From DATARH01 sp035648415 (GTDB taxonomy: Bacteria > Pseudomonadota > Alphaproteobacteria > ATCC43930 > CGMCC-115725), in NCBI GenBank assembly GCA_035648415.1, contig DASRLO010000040.1, forward strand, positions 1-64,000: a stretch of DNA of 64,000 nucleotides, read 5' to 3'. A program made the translations under genes and the position numbers. The notes below the pieces were generated by a model. It was given only the letters and a program-made list of their open reading frames with translations. It made no database searches and was not told the origin of the DNA. Position 1 is the stretch's first letter. Every line of letters starts with the position of its first letter. Positions 45,669 to 53,765 of the stretch are shown here, one piece after another.

Positions 45669-45923
45669 TTAGCCGAGACCGCGGGCGATCGCGAGATAGA
45701 TGACGCAGCCGAAGAACACCGCCGCCGTCGCCATCAGCGCGACAATCAGCCAAAAGGCGCCCGGCGCGTTCTCCCGCTCGACGCTCGCCTCCATCAGCTC
45801 GCCATAGCCGATCCAGCCGAGCGGGTTGAGCGGCACCGCGCCGCTCAAGAGCGCCGAGGGTATCCGCACCAGCATCACCAGCTCCGCCACCATAAGCACG
45901 CCCAGAAGCACCCAGCTCTGCAT
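45669..45923 (-). CDS. Small two-helix membrane protein
   Basis: An 84-residue protein with membrane helices at about 3-22 and 58-80 and a polar middle (MEASVERENAPGAF). I do not recognise it. It faces the exporter gene tail to tail with a 5-base gap and lies before the HiPIP gene. Confidence 0.6.
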   Translation of the reverse strand: MQSWVLLGVLMVAELVMLVRIPSALLSGAVPLNPLGWIGYGELMEASVERENAPGAFWLIVALMATAAVFFGCVIYLAIARGLG

Positions 45924-45996
45924 GACGGCTCTCCTTGTCGCGAGACCAACCCTCTACAGGTGGGATCGTCAGCGGCGAGCGGCGGCGGAATCGTGG

Positions 45997-46260
45997 TTAA
46001 TCCGGCAGATCGAACAGCTTGCACCACCCGGTGGGGCTGATGTCGCCGCTCACCACCTTGCACGAGCGCGGCCGGACGAAGAAGGTGCAGACGGCGCAGC
46101 CGAACATGCCCTTCGGCACATTCTGATACTGAGCATCCGCCTGCGAGACCTTGGCCGGCTCGTCGGCGCATGCCGGCCAGTCGGACGAGGCGCCGCCGCT
46201 CAGCGCCGCCGCCAGCAACCCCCGCCGTGTTAGCCCTCGACGCGAGCCAATCTCATCCAT
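45997..46260 (-). CDS. High-potential iron-sulfur protein (HiPIP)
   Basis: An 87-residue exported electron carrier. A Tat-type leader (TRRGLLAAALSGGAS) comes first, then the HiPIP core: C55 and C58 (GCAVCTFF), C67 and C80 (PTGWCKLF), giving C-x2-C-x8-C-x12-C. The Tyr/Gln entry (AQYQNVPKGM) is also typical. The [4Fe-4S]3+/2+ cluster would be loaded in the cytoplasm before Tat export. The partner oxidase or donor is not evident in the window. Confidence 0.88.
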   Translation of the reverse strand: MDEIGSRRGLTRRGLLAAALSGGASSDWPACADEPAKVSQADAQYQNVPKGMFGCAVCTFFVRPRSCKVVSGDISPTGWCKLFDLPD

Positions 46261-46270
46261 GCAATTTCAT

Positions 46271-46347
46271 CGTCTTTCCCGCGCAAGCGGGAACCCAGGG
46301 GCGAGCGATGGGTCGGTTGCCCTGGGCCCCCGCCTGCGCGGGGAGAC
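46271..46347. repeat. Inverted repeat, CCCGCGCAAGCGGGAACCCAGG family
   Basis: TTTCCCGCGCAAGCGGGAAC, followed by CCAGGGG, is answered at the right by CCCTGGGCCCCCGCCTGCGCGGGGA. This is the widespread alphaproteobacterial intergenic palindrome. It separates the HiPIP gene from the Tat-exported amidohydrolase. Confidence 0.8.
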
Positions 46348-46355
46348 AACTGAAT

Positions 46356-47852
46356 TCAGACCGGGTGGCTCACATAGCCGTAGCGCAGATTGCTGCGTCC
46401 CGGCCCGTTCGCCTGGTACTCCGCCTTTATCACCGCGAAGCGGTCGTGCTTCACCCGCTCGGCGTGCTGCTCCAGCCCGTAGAGCCGCGTCGAGTTGCCG
46501 CTGAAAATCGCGGTCTTGAGCGGCCCGTCGGCCGGGCCCAGCGGCTTGAACCCGTATTTCTTTTGCATGTCGTCGGGGATTTCGAGCCGCCGCAGTCCTT
46601 CGATCTGCCATTGCGGCGCGCCGGTCCACACCGCATCGGTGCCCCAGACGATGCGGTCCGGCCCCAGCCCCTTGACCAGCATGCCCATCAGCGCCGCCGC
46701 CAAACGGGGCTGCGCCACCGCGGTCCACGCGAAAATCTGGCCGAGATCGCCGTAGACGTTGGTGACCCCGTATTTCTCCGGGATTTCGGCGAGGTCGCTG
46801 GTCCATGAGGAGCGGCCGGTCTTGTCGAATTCGGCCATCGCGTCGGCCGGGTTGCCGCCGACCCAGCGATAGGCCGAGTGGTAGACGAGGAAGTTGAGGT
46901 GCGGCCAGTCCTTGGCCGCCTTGCCGATATCGCTGACATCGGCATAGGGCAAGAGGCGCGGGAACTTCTCGGCCACCGCCGGCGCGAACAGCCCTTTATG
47001 GATGCAGACGTTCTTGATCCCGGTCTTCGAGATCTTTTCGTAGAACGGGTACATCAGCTTTTCGTCGTCGGCGTGCCAGGGATGCTGGGCGGATTCCTTA
47101 TGGGTGTTGTCGCCGACCGTGTAGCCCTTCCACGAATCGGGCTTGTACCTCTCGATCGCCTCGTCGACCTTGTCGAGCCAGCCGTCCCAGCCGGGGGTGA
47201 AGGTGAAATGCGCCAGCATGCGCTTCGACCCGGCCTTCTCGTTGACCGCGGCGCGGGTCTTGAACACCTGGTCCTGCGGGATGAACCAGTCTTCCGGCAC
47301 GTCCGACGGCGAATTCGACAGGATCACCATCTTGGTGTCGCTGTCCATGTAGATCTCTTTGACGTAATTGTTGAATTTGAGGTCGTCGATGGTCTGTTCC
47401 TTGCCGGAAAGCTCCTTGTTCCAGCCGAACTGGCCGACCGCCTCGCGCCCTTTGACAAAGCCCATGAGGCGGGTGTCGTCGCGCAGGAAATGGGTATGGC
47501 CGTCGAAGATGAATTGGCCCGATTGCGCCTCGGCGAGCTGGTTGGCGAGGTCGGGGGTCGCTGCCTCGGCCTCGCTGACGTTGAAGTAGCGGCCGAACAC
47601 GCTGTTCATCGCGACGAACGACGCGGCCATCCCGGCCGCGGTCTGGAAAAACCGGCGCCGCGACAGGCCCTGGTGCTGGGCGAGCCGGTCGCTCATCTCG
47701 ATCAGCCGCGCCTCGACTTCGTGCTGCTGCGCGCTCTGCGGCGCCGGCAGATATTCGTCGCTCGACACGATCTGCGTCGGCACCGGCGAGGGAAATGACG
47801 AAATCTCCGCCGGCAGCAGGCCGCTCACCATCTCGTCGCTGAGAAACTTCAT
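46356..47852 (-). CDS. Tat-exported amidohydrolase family 2 protein
   Basis: A 498-residue protein. The twin-arginine motif SRRRFFQTAAGMAASFVAM begins only at residue 64, after an unusually long n-region. The core has the H-x-H motif in FIFDGHTHFLR, a later CIHKGLF, FLVYHSAYRW, and a WGTDAVW aspartate. These fit the amidohydrolase-2 superfamily acting in the periplasm on an unknown ester or amide or in decarboxylation. The start could be shorter if an internal ATG (residue 53, MSDRLAQ) is used, giving a normal n-region. The neighbouring MFS carrier at 47913 may transport the substrate or product. Confidence 0.82.
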   Translation of the reverse strand: MKFLSDEMVSGLLPAEISSFPSPVPTQIVSSDEYLPAPQSAQQHEVEARLIEMSDRLAQHQGLSRRRFFQTAAGMAASFVAMNSVFGRYFNVSEAEAATPDLANQLAEAQSGQFIFDGHTHFLRDDTRLMGFVKGREAVGQFGWNKELSGKEQTIDDLKFNNYVKEIYMDSDTKMVILSNSPSDVPEDWFIPQDQVFKTRAAVNEKAGSKRMLAHFTFTPGWDGWLDKVDEAIERYKPDSWKGYTVGDNTHKESAQHPWHADDEKLMYPFYEKISKTGIKNVCIHKGLFAPAVAEKFPRLLPYADVSDIGKAAKDWPHLNFLVYHSAYRWVGGNPADAMAEFDKTGRSSWTSDLAEIPEKYGVTNVYGDLGQIFAWTAVAQPRLAAALMGMLVKGLGPDRIVWGTDAVWTGAPQWQIEGLRRLEIPDDMQKKYGFKPLGPADGPLKTAIFSGNSTRLYGLEQHAERVKHDRFAVIKAEYQANGPGRSNLRYGYVSHPV

Positions 47853-47912
47853 CGCGCCCTCCCGTGTGTTGTGGCCGCCATTCTACCGGCATCCCCGGCA
47901 TCTCTTCCAGCC

Positions 47913-49112
47913 TCACCTCTTGCGCCGGGCACTGACGATGACGGCCGCGCCGAGCTGCATCGCCGCGACCAGCGCGAACGGCGCCGCGTAGCCTCCCGCA
48001 AGATCGCGCAACACGCCGACCACCGCCGGGGCGAAGGCAAACACCGCCTGGTTGATCGCTACCGTCAGCGCCACCGCGCGGCCGACATCGCCCGCGGCGA
48101 ATTCCTTCTGGATGATCAGCGGCGGCAGCGACACCAGATTGCCGACCCCGAGGCCAAACAGCATGCAGCCGCAAAGGAGGAGCGGCATGCCGCTGCCAAA
48201 AATGAGCAAGAGAGTGCCGCAGGCTTGCACCAGGAAATTGACCGAAGCCGCGGTGCGCCGGTCCCCTTCGCCGATAAGCCAACCGAGCAGCGTCCGACCG
48301 GCGACCGCGAAGACCGCCGTGAGACTGATCGCCAAGGCCGCTCCGCTCGATCCGAATTCCGGCGCGAGGCGCGTCAGGAGATGCGCGAAGAGCCCGACCT
48401 GGGCAAAGAAGCCGAGGGCAAAGGCGGCCGATATCGTGACAAAGCGCCGGTCGCGCAGCAACGCGGCATGTCCCATAAGCGGGAGCGGCCGCGGTCCGGC
48501 GGCCGCCCCGACGCCGCTCGGCCGGGGTTGCAGGTAGCGCATCGTGACCGGCCACAGGATGGCGGCCATCGCAATCCCGATCGCTGCGGCAGCGGTGGCG
48601 AACCCGAGTTTGCCGATCAGCGCCACCCAGAGCGGGGTGAACACCAAACCGCCGATGCTGGCTCCGTTGAACGCCAGGCCGAGCGCCTTTGGTCGCTCTT
48701 TGTCGAACCAGGGCGCCACAATGGCGTTGATCGCCGCGCCGCTCGTCGCGGCCCAGCCAGCCCCGCTCGTCAAAGCCGCCGGGAACAATTGCCACGGCTG
48801 GCGGGCGTTCGCCCAGGCCAGGATGCCGAGCACCGCGAAGGCGATCCCCGCCTGGGTCACCCGCGCGATGCCAAAGCGGCGATGGGCTTCGGGCAGGTAC
48901 GCGACCAGAATTGCGCCGAACAAGAAATGCATCGTGATCGCCGCCGAGATTGTCGAGATCGCCCAGCCGCGATCCGCGTGCAGCGTACGCAAGAATACCG
49001 ACGGGCCATAAAATCCGACGCCCCAAGCAAACGCGGCGAGAAGAAAGGCGAAGGCGACAACTTTCCATCTGAATGAGTCCGAGGGCTGGTTTGCAACTTC
49101 TGCTAAAGCCAT
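47913..49112 (-). CDS. MFS transporter (monocarboxylate/oxalate-formate type)
   Basis: A 399-residue, 12-helix MFS protein. The opening FLLAAFAWGVGFYGPSVFLR and the pattern GWAATSGAAINAIVAPWF are typical of the OFA/monocarboxylate-like group. It probably moves an organic acid. It lies upstream of the Tat amidohydrolase on the same strand, with 60 bases between, which suggests a shared pathway. The ATG at 49112 has no strong ribosome site. Confidence 0.8.
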   Translation of the reverse strand: MALAEVANQPSDSFRWKVVAFAFLLAAFAWGVGFYGPSVFLRTLHADRGWAISTISAAITMHFLFGAILVAYLPEAHRRFGIARVTQAGIAFAVLGILAWANARQPWQLFPAALTSGAGWAATSGAAINAIVAPWFDKERPKALGLAFNGASIGGLVFTPLWVALIGKLGFATAAAAIGIAMAAILWPVTMRYLQPRPSGVGAAAGPRPLPLMGHAALLRDRRFVTISAAFALGFFAQVGLFAHLLTRLAPEFGSSGAALAISLTAVFAVAGRTLLGWLIGEGDRRTAASVNFLVQACGTLLLIFGSGMPLLLCGCMLFGLGVGNLVSLPPLIIQKEFAAGDVGRAVALTVAINQAVFAFAPAVVGVLRDLAGGYAAPFALVAAMQLGAAVIVSARRKR

Positions 49113-49212
49113 GTCTGATCACCCGCTGTCGCGGTATTTTGCGACGGCGCATGACTACCCGTTCCGCAACCGGTAAACTCGCCGGAATCGGACTCCGTCC
49201 CCGCGAGCAGCC

Positions 49213-49812
49213 ATGCTGGATTTCCACGAATGCGACCACGCCCGCGTCAGCCGCGACCGCACCTATGACGGCCGCTTCTTCACCGGCGTGAGGACGACTG
49301 GCATCTATTGCCGGCCGATCTGCCCGGTACGGCCGGCGCAAGGCAAGAATGTCGAATATTATCCGTCGGCGGCGGCAGCCGAAGCAGCCGGCTATCGGCC
49401 TTGTCTGCGCTGCCGGCCGGAGACGGCGCCGTTCTCGCCGGCCTGGAAAGGGTCGCTGACCACGGTCGAGCGGGCGATGCGTCTCGTAAACGAGGGCGCG
49501 CTCGACGACAGCGGCGTCGAGGCGCTGGCCGAACGACTCGGCGTCGGCTCCCGGCATCTGGCGCGACTGTTCAAGAAGCATGTCGGGGCCAGCCCGACCC
49601 AGGTCGCGCAGACCGCGCGGGTCCAGCGCGCCAAGCGTCTGATCGATACGAGCGACCTGGCGATGACCGAGATCGCGCTGTCGACAGGGTTCCGCAGCCT
49701 GCGTCGGTTCAACGCGGTCTTCGCCAAAACCTACAAGCGCCCGCCGACCGCGATCCGCCGGGTCGGGCGCGCTGCCGCCGTGGCAGCCGCGCGCCTGGGC
49801 AATTTTACTTGA
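49213..49812 (+). CDS. Ada-type methylphosphotriester-sensing AraC-family regulator (AdaA-like)
   Basis: A 199-residue protein. The N-terminal Ada zinc domain has Cys33 and Cys37 (TGIYCRPICPV) and Cys64/Cys67 (YRPCLRCRPE). In E. coli Ada the first cysteine takes methyl groups from DNA phosphotriesters. An AraC helix-turn-helix domain follows at about 80-180. The sequence of both domains resembles the first half of Ada-AlkA fusion proteins, but a stop comes after the AraC part and no AlkA-like sequence follows. It may be a natural AdaA, or a truncation. The product would activate alkylation-repair genes. Confidence 0.88.
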   Translation: MLDFHECDHARVSRDRTYDGRFFTGVRTTGIYCRPICPVRPAQGKNVEYYPSAAAAEAAGYRPCLRCRPETAPFSPAWKGSLTTVERAMRLVNEGALDDSGVEALAERLGVGSRHLARLFKKHVGASPTQVAQTARVQRAKRLIDTSDLAMTEIALSTGFRSLRRFNAVFAKTYKRPPTAIRRVGRAAAVAAARLGNFT

Positions 49813-49836
49813 CATTGTACCTGTTTTGTTCTAGAG
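49809..49836 (+). promoter_or_regulatory. Putative promoter overlapping a LexA-like box
   Basis: TTGACA (49809-49814), a 17-base spacer and TAGAGG (49832-49837) form a sigma70-like promoter with a poor -10. Within it GTAC-N7-GTTC (49817-49831) differs by one base from the alphaproteobacterial LexA box GTTC-N7-GTTC. It starts inside the stop codon of the Ada-like gene and points to the dioxygenase. Confidence 0.4.
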
Positions 49837-50160
49837 GTAAATCGGCTTCCATAGCGGCAGCCTCGCTAACCCCGCTGGGCGCCCCGGTTTGCTGTTACCT
49901 GCTGTTTCCCCGCTGATATTTCGCTGATATTTCGCTGTTTTCGCCGCTGTTAATTTGCCGACTAACGAGAGAATTACCTTTTAAATCAAATCCTTGAAGC
50001 TTGCTTGCGCCGCGGCCTTGCCGCAAAAACAGCGACGGCCCGCCGGCTGCGGCATCGCCGGAGGGGGCTTCGTGGGCTCGAGTTATCCTATCAATGGACG
50101 GAATTGGCCCGGCAGGCGCATAGTTCGCACAACAGACGCTTCAGCCATGAGGGTCGCGCA
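49813..50160 (+). other. Long leader upstream of the dioxygenase, with phased repeats
   Basis: About 350 bases without a supported gene. After the promoter-like site lies a run of 10-11 bp degenerate repeats at 49891-49955 (GCTGTTACCT, GCTGTTTCCC, CGCTGATATT, TCGCTGATAT, TCGCTGTTTT, CGCTGTTAAT). The spacing equals one helical turn, which suits multiple protein-binding sites. An AT-rich patch at 49965-49990 follows. Confidence 0.5.
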
Positions 50161-51420
50161 ATGTCGGTGCACGATGTCAGGTTTGCCAATGAACATCAGG
50201 GCGTGGTGAACTGGCCGTCGAACGGGATCAGCGAGGTGCCGTTCCGGGTCTATACCGACCGCGAGCAATACGCCCGCGAGCAGGAGACGATCTTCAAGGG
50301 CGAGAGCTGGAGCTATCTCTGCCTCGCGAGCGAAATCCCGAGCCCGGGCGATTGGGTCGCGACGACGATCGGCGAGGTCGCAATCATCGTCGCGCGCGAC
50401 GAGGCCGGCCAGGTCAACGCCTTCGTCAACCGCTGCGCCCATCGCGGCAACCTCCTGTGCCTGACCGGCAAGGGCCAAGGGCGCGAGATCACCTGCATCT
50501 ACCACGGCTGGAGCTACGACCTCGGCGGCCACCTGACCGGCGTCGCCTTCGAGAAGGGGGTCAAGCGCCAGGGCGGCATGGCGCCCGAGTTCCGCAAGGA
50601 CGAGCACCACCTCCAGCGGCTTCGGGTCGCGGAATTGTGCGGCCTCGTCTTCGGCTCGTTCAGCGATCGAGTCGCCGACCTGCAGGCCTATCTCGGGCCG
50701 GTCGTGGTCGGCGGCGTCAAGCGCGTGCTCGACGGCCGCCCGACCCGCATCATCGGCCGCTCGACGCAGATCCTGCCGAACAACTGGAAGCTCTATTTCG
50801 AGAACGTCAAGGACACCTACCACGCCTCGATCCTGCACTCGTTCCTGACGACGTTCCGCATCAACCGGCTGTCGATGCCGGGCGGGATCAACATCAGCGA
50901 GGACGGCGGCAACCATTTCAGCTACGCCAAGCTCGACTACGCCGCCGAGGACGCCGACTACAAGGCGGCCAACCTGCGCGCCGACAGCGACCTCAAATTG
51001 GCCGACAATTCGGTCGTCGAATCGGTCGACGAGTTCGGCGACCAGATTTCGGTGCAGATCCTGACCGTCTTCCCCAACATGGTGCTGCAGCAGGTGCGCA
51101 ACACGATCGCGGTCCGCGTCATTCGCCCGCGCGGCGTCGACCGGACCGAACTCGACTGGGTGCATCTCGGCTTCGACGGCGACGACGACGCGATGCAGGA
51201 GCGCCGCCTGCGCCAAGGCAATCTGATCGGCGCCGCCGGCTACATCTCGATGGAGGACGGCTGCGTCGGCGGCTTTGTCCAGCGCGCGCTGAAGGACAAC
51301 GACGACGGCGACGGCATCGTGATGATGGGCGGCCACGACGCCGAATCGCAGACCTTCCGCGCCAGCGAGGCGGCGATCCGCGGCTTCTGGAAGAAATACC
51401 GCGCGCTGACGGGCGTGTGA
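50161..51420 (+). CDS. Aromatic-ring hydroxylating dioxygenase, Rieske alpha subunit
   Basis: A 419-residue Rieske oxygenase. The [2Fe-2S] ligands are C92/H94 (CAHRGN) and C112/H115 (CIYHGW). The catalytic iron site is in ENVKDTYHASILHSF with D218, H221 and H226. The overall form matches anthranilate/salicylate-type dioxygenase large subunits. It attacks an aromatic ring with O2 and electrons from a reductase. The ATG at 50161 follows GAGGGTCGCG; an upstream extension lacks the family sequence. The beta subunit follows but no ferredoxin or reductase gene does. Confidence 0.9.
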   Translation: MSVHDVRFANEHQGVVNWPSNGISEVPFRVYTDREQYAREQETIFKGESWSYLCLASEIPSPGDWVATTIGEVAIIVARDEAGQVNAFVNRCAHRGNLLCLTGKGQGREITCIYHGWSYDLGGHLTGVAFEKGVKRQGGMAPEFRKDEHHLQRLRVAELCGLVFGSFSDRVADLQAYLGPVVVGGVKRVLDGRPTRIIGRSTQILPNNWKLYFENVKDTYHASILHSFLTTFRINRLSMPGGINISEDGGNHFSYAKLDYAAEDADYKAANLRADSDLKLADNSVVESVDEFGDQISVQILTVFPNMVLQQVRNTIAVRVIRPRGVDRTELDWVHLGFDGDDDAMQERRLRQGNLIGAAGYISMEDGCVGGFVQRALKDNDDGDGIVMMGGHDAESQTFRASEAAIRGFWKKYRALTGV

Positions 51421-51430
51421 AATCGATGAT

Positions 51431-51556
51431 GGCCCCTCACCCCAACCCTCTCCCCGCACGCGGGGCGAGGGAGCGCGCCGGCGCAATTGAAACCCCTCGC
51501 CCCGCGTGCGGGGAGAGGGAGGGACCCATCGCGCAGCGATGGGAGGGTGAGGGGCC
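51431..51556. repeat. Composite inverted repeat inside the dioxygenase operon
   Basis: A 126-bp element of the same family as 39178-39304. It runs from CCCCTCACCC to GGGTGAGGGG, with inner palindromes CCCTCTCCCCGCACGCGGGG and CCCCGCGTGCGGGGAGAGGG. It lies between the alpha and beta subunit genes. Confidence 0.85.
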
Positions 51557-51582
51557 GACGCCGACGGTGCAGAGGCCCTGAC

Positions 51583-52056
51583 ATGGCGGACGACAAAGTG
51601 CGGCTCGGCATCCACGAGCTGATCGCCGCCTACGCCGATTGCATCGACGACGACCGGCTCGAGGAGTGGCCGGATTTTTTCGCCGACGATTGCCGCTATC
51701 TGGTGACCGACCGCGCGAGCCACGAGGCCGGGCTCAAGCACGGCATCATCTACTGCGCCTCGCGCGGCATGCTGGCCGACCGCGTGACCACGCTGCGCCG
51801 GGTGCTGATGTTCGAGGCGCACCGCTACCGCCATCTGGTCGGCCCGACCCGCATCCTCGCGCTCGACGGCAAAATGGCCGAGACGCGCTCCAACTTCTTT
51901 ATCGCGCGGGTCATGCACAGCGGCGAGACCAGCCTCTTCGCCACCGGCCGCTACCTCGACCGCATCGATGTCAGCCGCCAGCCCTACCGCTTCACCGAGC
52001 GCCTCGTCGTCCTCGACAGCCAAAAGATCGATACGCTGCTCGTCATCCCGTTGTGA
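51583..52056 (+). CDS. Aromatic-ring hydroxylating dioxygenase, beta subunit
   Basis: A 157-residue NTF2-like small subunit with ELIAAYADCIDDDRLEEWPDFFADDCRY, a typical beta-subunit opening, and the later FFIARVMHSGETSLFATGRYLD. It has no cofactor and stabilises the alpha3beta3 complex. It is separated from the alpha gene by the palindromic element, so its expression relies on transcription through that hairpin or on a separate start. Confidence 0.9.
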   Translation: MADDKVRLGIHELIAAYADCIDDDRLEEWPDFFADDCRYLVTDRASHEAGLKHGIIYCASRGMLADRVTTLRRVLMFEAHRYRHLVGPTRILALDGKMAETRSNFFIARVMHSGETSLFATGRYLDRIDVSRQPYRFTERLVVLDSQKIDTLLVIPL

Positions 52057-52085
52057 CGCGCGGAGTGATCCAACAATAAGGCGCC

Positions 52086-52565
52086 CTATATATGAGGCTC
52101 GACTTCTTCGAAAACCTCCGCGGCCGCCATTATGAAACCTTTAGCGAAGGCATCGCTTACCTCCCCGTCACCGTGCCTTTGCCAAAAATCGTGCCAAGCA
52201 TATCGGTCCATCGTTTGTTTTGGATCCATGATAGCTTTTAATGCTTCAACGGTAAAAGGTACCGGGACTTCTTTTATACGAGTCCAATTAGATATGCGTC
52301 TAAGTTCGTCGTATTCGGATACTTGTTGTGCCCAGATACTTCCGAATTCCCGTCCGGCTCCCTCGCGTTCGCGATCAACTCTCGCCTTGCTCACGCGAAG
52401 ACGTTCAATGATCTGTTCCATGTCGCTCGGATTCCTTCTAAGAGCGTTAAGTGCGACTGCCTCTTTAAAGGCAGCTTGGGCAATGGAGGACCAATTGGCG
52501 ATTTCACCAATCGCGTCCATCCGATCTTTGAGTTCTTCCGGTACGTAAAGAGTGATTCGTGGCAT
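52086..52565 (-). CDS. Ribbon-helix-helix (CopG/ParD-like) regulator or orphan antitoxin
   Basis: A 159-residue protein. The first 45 residues (MPRITLYVPEELKDRMDAIG) form a ribbon-helix-helix domain. The rest is helical (IIERLRVSKARVDREREGAG) with a Trp/Phe-rich end. I do not know the C-terminal family. There is no toxin-like gene on either side. AT-richer codon use suggests import. The ATG at 52565 is set in a direct repeat that may be its own operator. Confidence 0.65.
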   Translation of the reverse strand: MPRITLYVPEELKDRMDAIGEIANWSSIAQAAFKEAVALNALRRNPSDMEQIIERLRVSKARVDREREGAGREFGSIWAQQVSEYDELRRISNWTRIKEVPVPFTVEALKAIMDPKQTMDRYAWHDFWQRHGDGEVSDAFAKGFIMAAAEVFEEVEPHI

Positions 52566-52622
52566 GTACGTATATTCTAATGCGATGTACGCATACTTGG
52601 ATCGCGACGGTTCAAATGTCAA
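52564..52622 (-). promoter_or_regulatory. Putative promoter/operator of the RHH gene
   Basis: ATGTACGTAT (52564-52573) and ATGTACGCAT (52585-52594) are direct repeats 21 bases apart, two helical turns, covering the start codon. A TTGACA -35-like box is at 52622-52617 (minus strand). This is the layout expected for an autoregulated RHH gene. Confidence 0.45.
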
Positions 52623-52657
52623 TACCTCGGCTTCGAGCGAGTGGTCTCAACGTCCTC

Positions 52658-53752
52658 ATGGCTGAAGGCGCGGAAATTCTCTTCGACTGCGAAGGCGGCG
52701 TCGGCACCGTGCTGCTGAACCGGCCGCAGGCGCTCAATGCCTTTACCCTCGGCATGTACCGGCGGTTCGATCCCGCGCTGCGCGCCTGGGCCGGCGACCC
52801 GGAAATCCGTGCCGTGCTGGTCGAGGGCGCCGGCGACCGCGCGTTCTGCGCCGGCGGCGACGTGCGCGCGGTCTACGAGGCGGGCAAGGGCATCGCCGGC
52901 GACCCGGACTTCACCTCGACATTCTTCGCCGAGGAATACCGCATTATCAGCCGCATCCACCATTATCCCAAGCCCTACATCGCGATCCTCGACGGGATCA
53001 CGATGGGCGGCGGCGCCGGGGTGTCGGTCAACGGCGCCTGTCGCGTCGCGACCGAAAAGACGATGTTCGCCATGCCGGAGACCGGGATCGGCCTGTTCCC
53101 CGATGTCGGCGCGACCCGGTTTCTCAACCGCTGCCCCGGGCATGTCGGCCGCTATCTCGGCCTCACCGGAGCGCGGCTCGGCGCGGCCGACGCGATATAT
53201 TGCGGCTTCGCGACGCATTTCGTCCCGCGCGAACGCCTCCCCGAGCTCAAGGCGGCGCTGACCGGCATCGCCTGGCGGCCGGGCGAGGAGCGCGTGCAGG
53301 CCGAGGCGGTGCTGGCCCGCTTCAACACCGATCCCTGTCCGGCGCCGCTCGCGGCGAGGCGCGACATCGTCGACCGCTGCTTCGCCGGCGGCACGGTTGA
53401 GGCAATTCTTGATGCCCTTGGCCTCGCCGCCCTCGCGGATGAAACCGGCGATACCGGCTGGGCGGCGGAAACTCGCGCCTCACTTCTGACCAAATCGCCG
53501 ACCAGTCTGCGGATTACCTTGCGCCAGCTCATCGTGGGGCAAGGTTTCGACCTCGAAGAGGCACTCAAACTTGAATATCGGATGACCCAGCACGTTATGG
53601 CGGCGCACGACTTCTACGAGGGCGTGCGCGCGGCGCTGGTCGACAAGGACCAGAAGCCGCGCTGGCTTCCGGGAAATCTTGCCGAAATCGGCGAGGCGGC
53701 GACGGAATCCTATTTCGTGCCGCTGGGCGACCGGGAACTGGCGTTCTACTAG
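52658..53752 (+). CDS. 3-hydroxyisobutyryl-CoA hydrolase (HIBCH-like enoyl-CoA hydratase family)
   Basis: A 364-residue crotonase-fold enzyme. DRAFCAGGDVRAVYEAGKG and ITMGGGAGVSVNGACRVAT are the oxyanion and CoA-binding regions, and FAMPETGIGLFPDVGAT holds the catalytic glutamate. These and the length (about 350-370) are characteristic of HIBCH rather than ordinary hydratases. It removes CoA from 3-hydroxyisobutyryl-CoA in valine breakdown. The next gene, mmsB, uses the released acid. The ATG at 52658 was chosen because the longer reading has no family similarity. Confidence 0.92.
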   Translation: MAEGAEILFDCEGGVGTVLLNRPQALNAFTLGMYRRFDPALRAWAGDPEIRAVLVEGAGDRAFCAGGDVRAVYEAGKGIAGDPDFTSTFFAEEYRIISRIHHYPKPYIAILDGITMGGGAGVSVNGACRVATEKTMFAMPETGIGLFPDVGATRFLNRCPGHVGRYLGLTGARLGAADAIYCGFATHFVPRERLPELKAALTGIAWRPGEERVQAEAVLARFNTDPCPAPLAARRDIVDRCFAGGTVEAILDALGLAALADETGDTGWAAETRASLLTKSPTSLRITLRQLIVGQGFDLEEALKLEYRMTQHVMAAHDFYEGVRAALVDKDQKPRWLPGNLAEIGEAATESYFVPLGDRELAFY

Positions 53753-53765
53753 GAGGAACCAGGAA

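Noticed and set aside
49813..50160. An AlkA remnant downstream of the Ada-like gene
   Set aside because: No frame in this stretch gives glycosylase-like sequence (no helix-hairpin-helix or catalytic Asp context).
50005..50160. A longer dioxygenase alpha subunit starting at 50005
   Set aside because: The extra 52 residues are Arg/Gly-rich and unlike the family, while the ATG at 50161 has a ribosome site and the normal N terminus.
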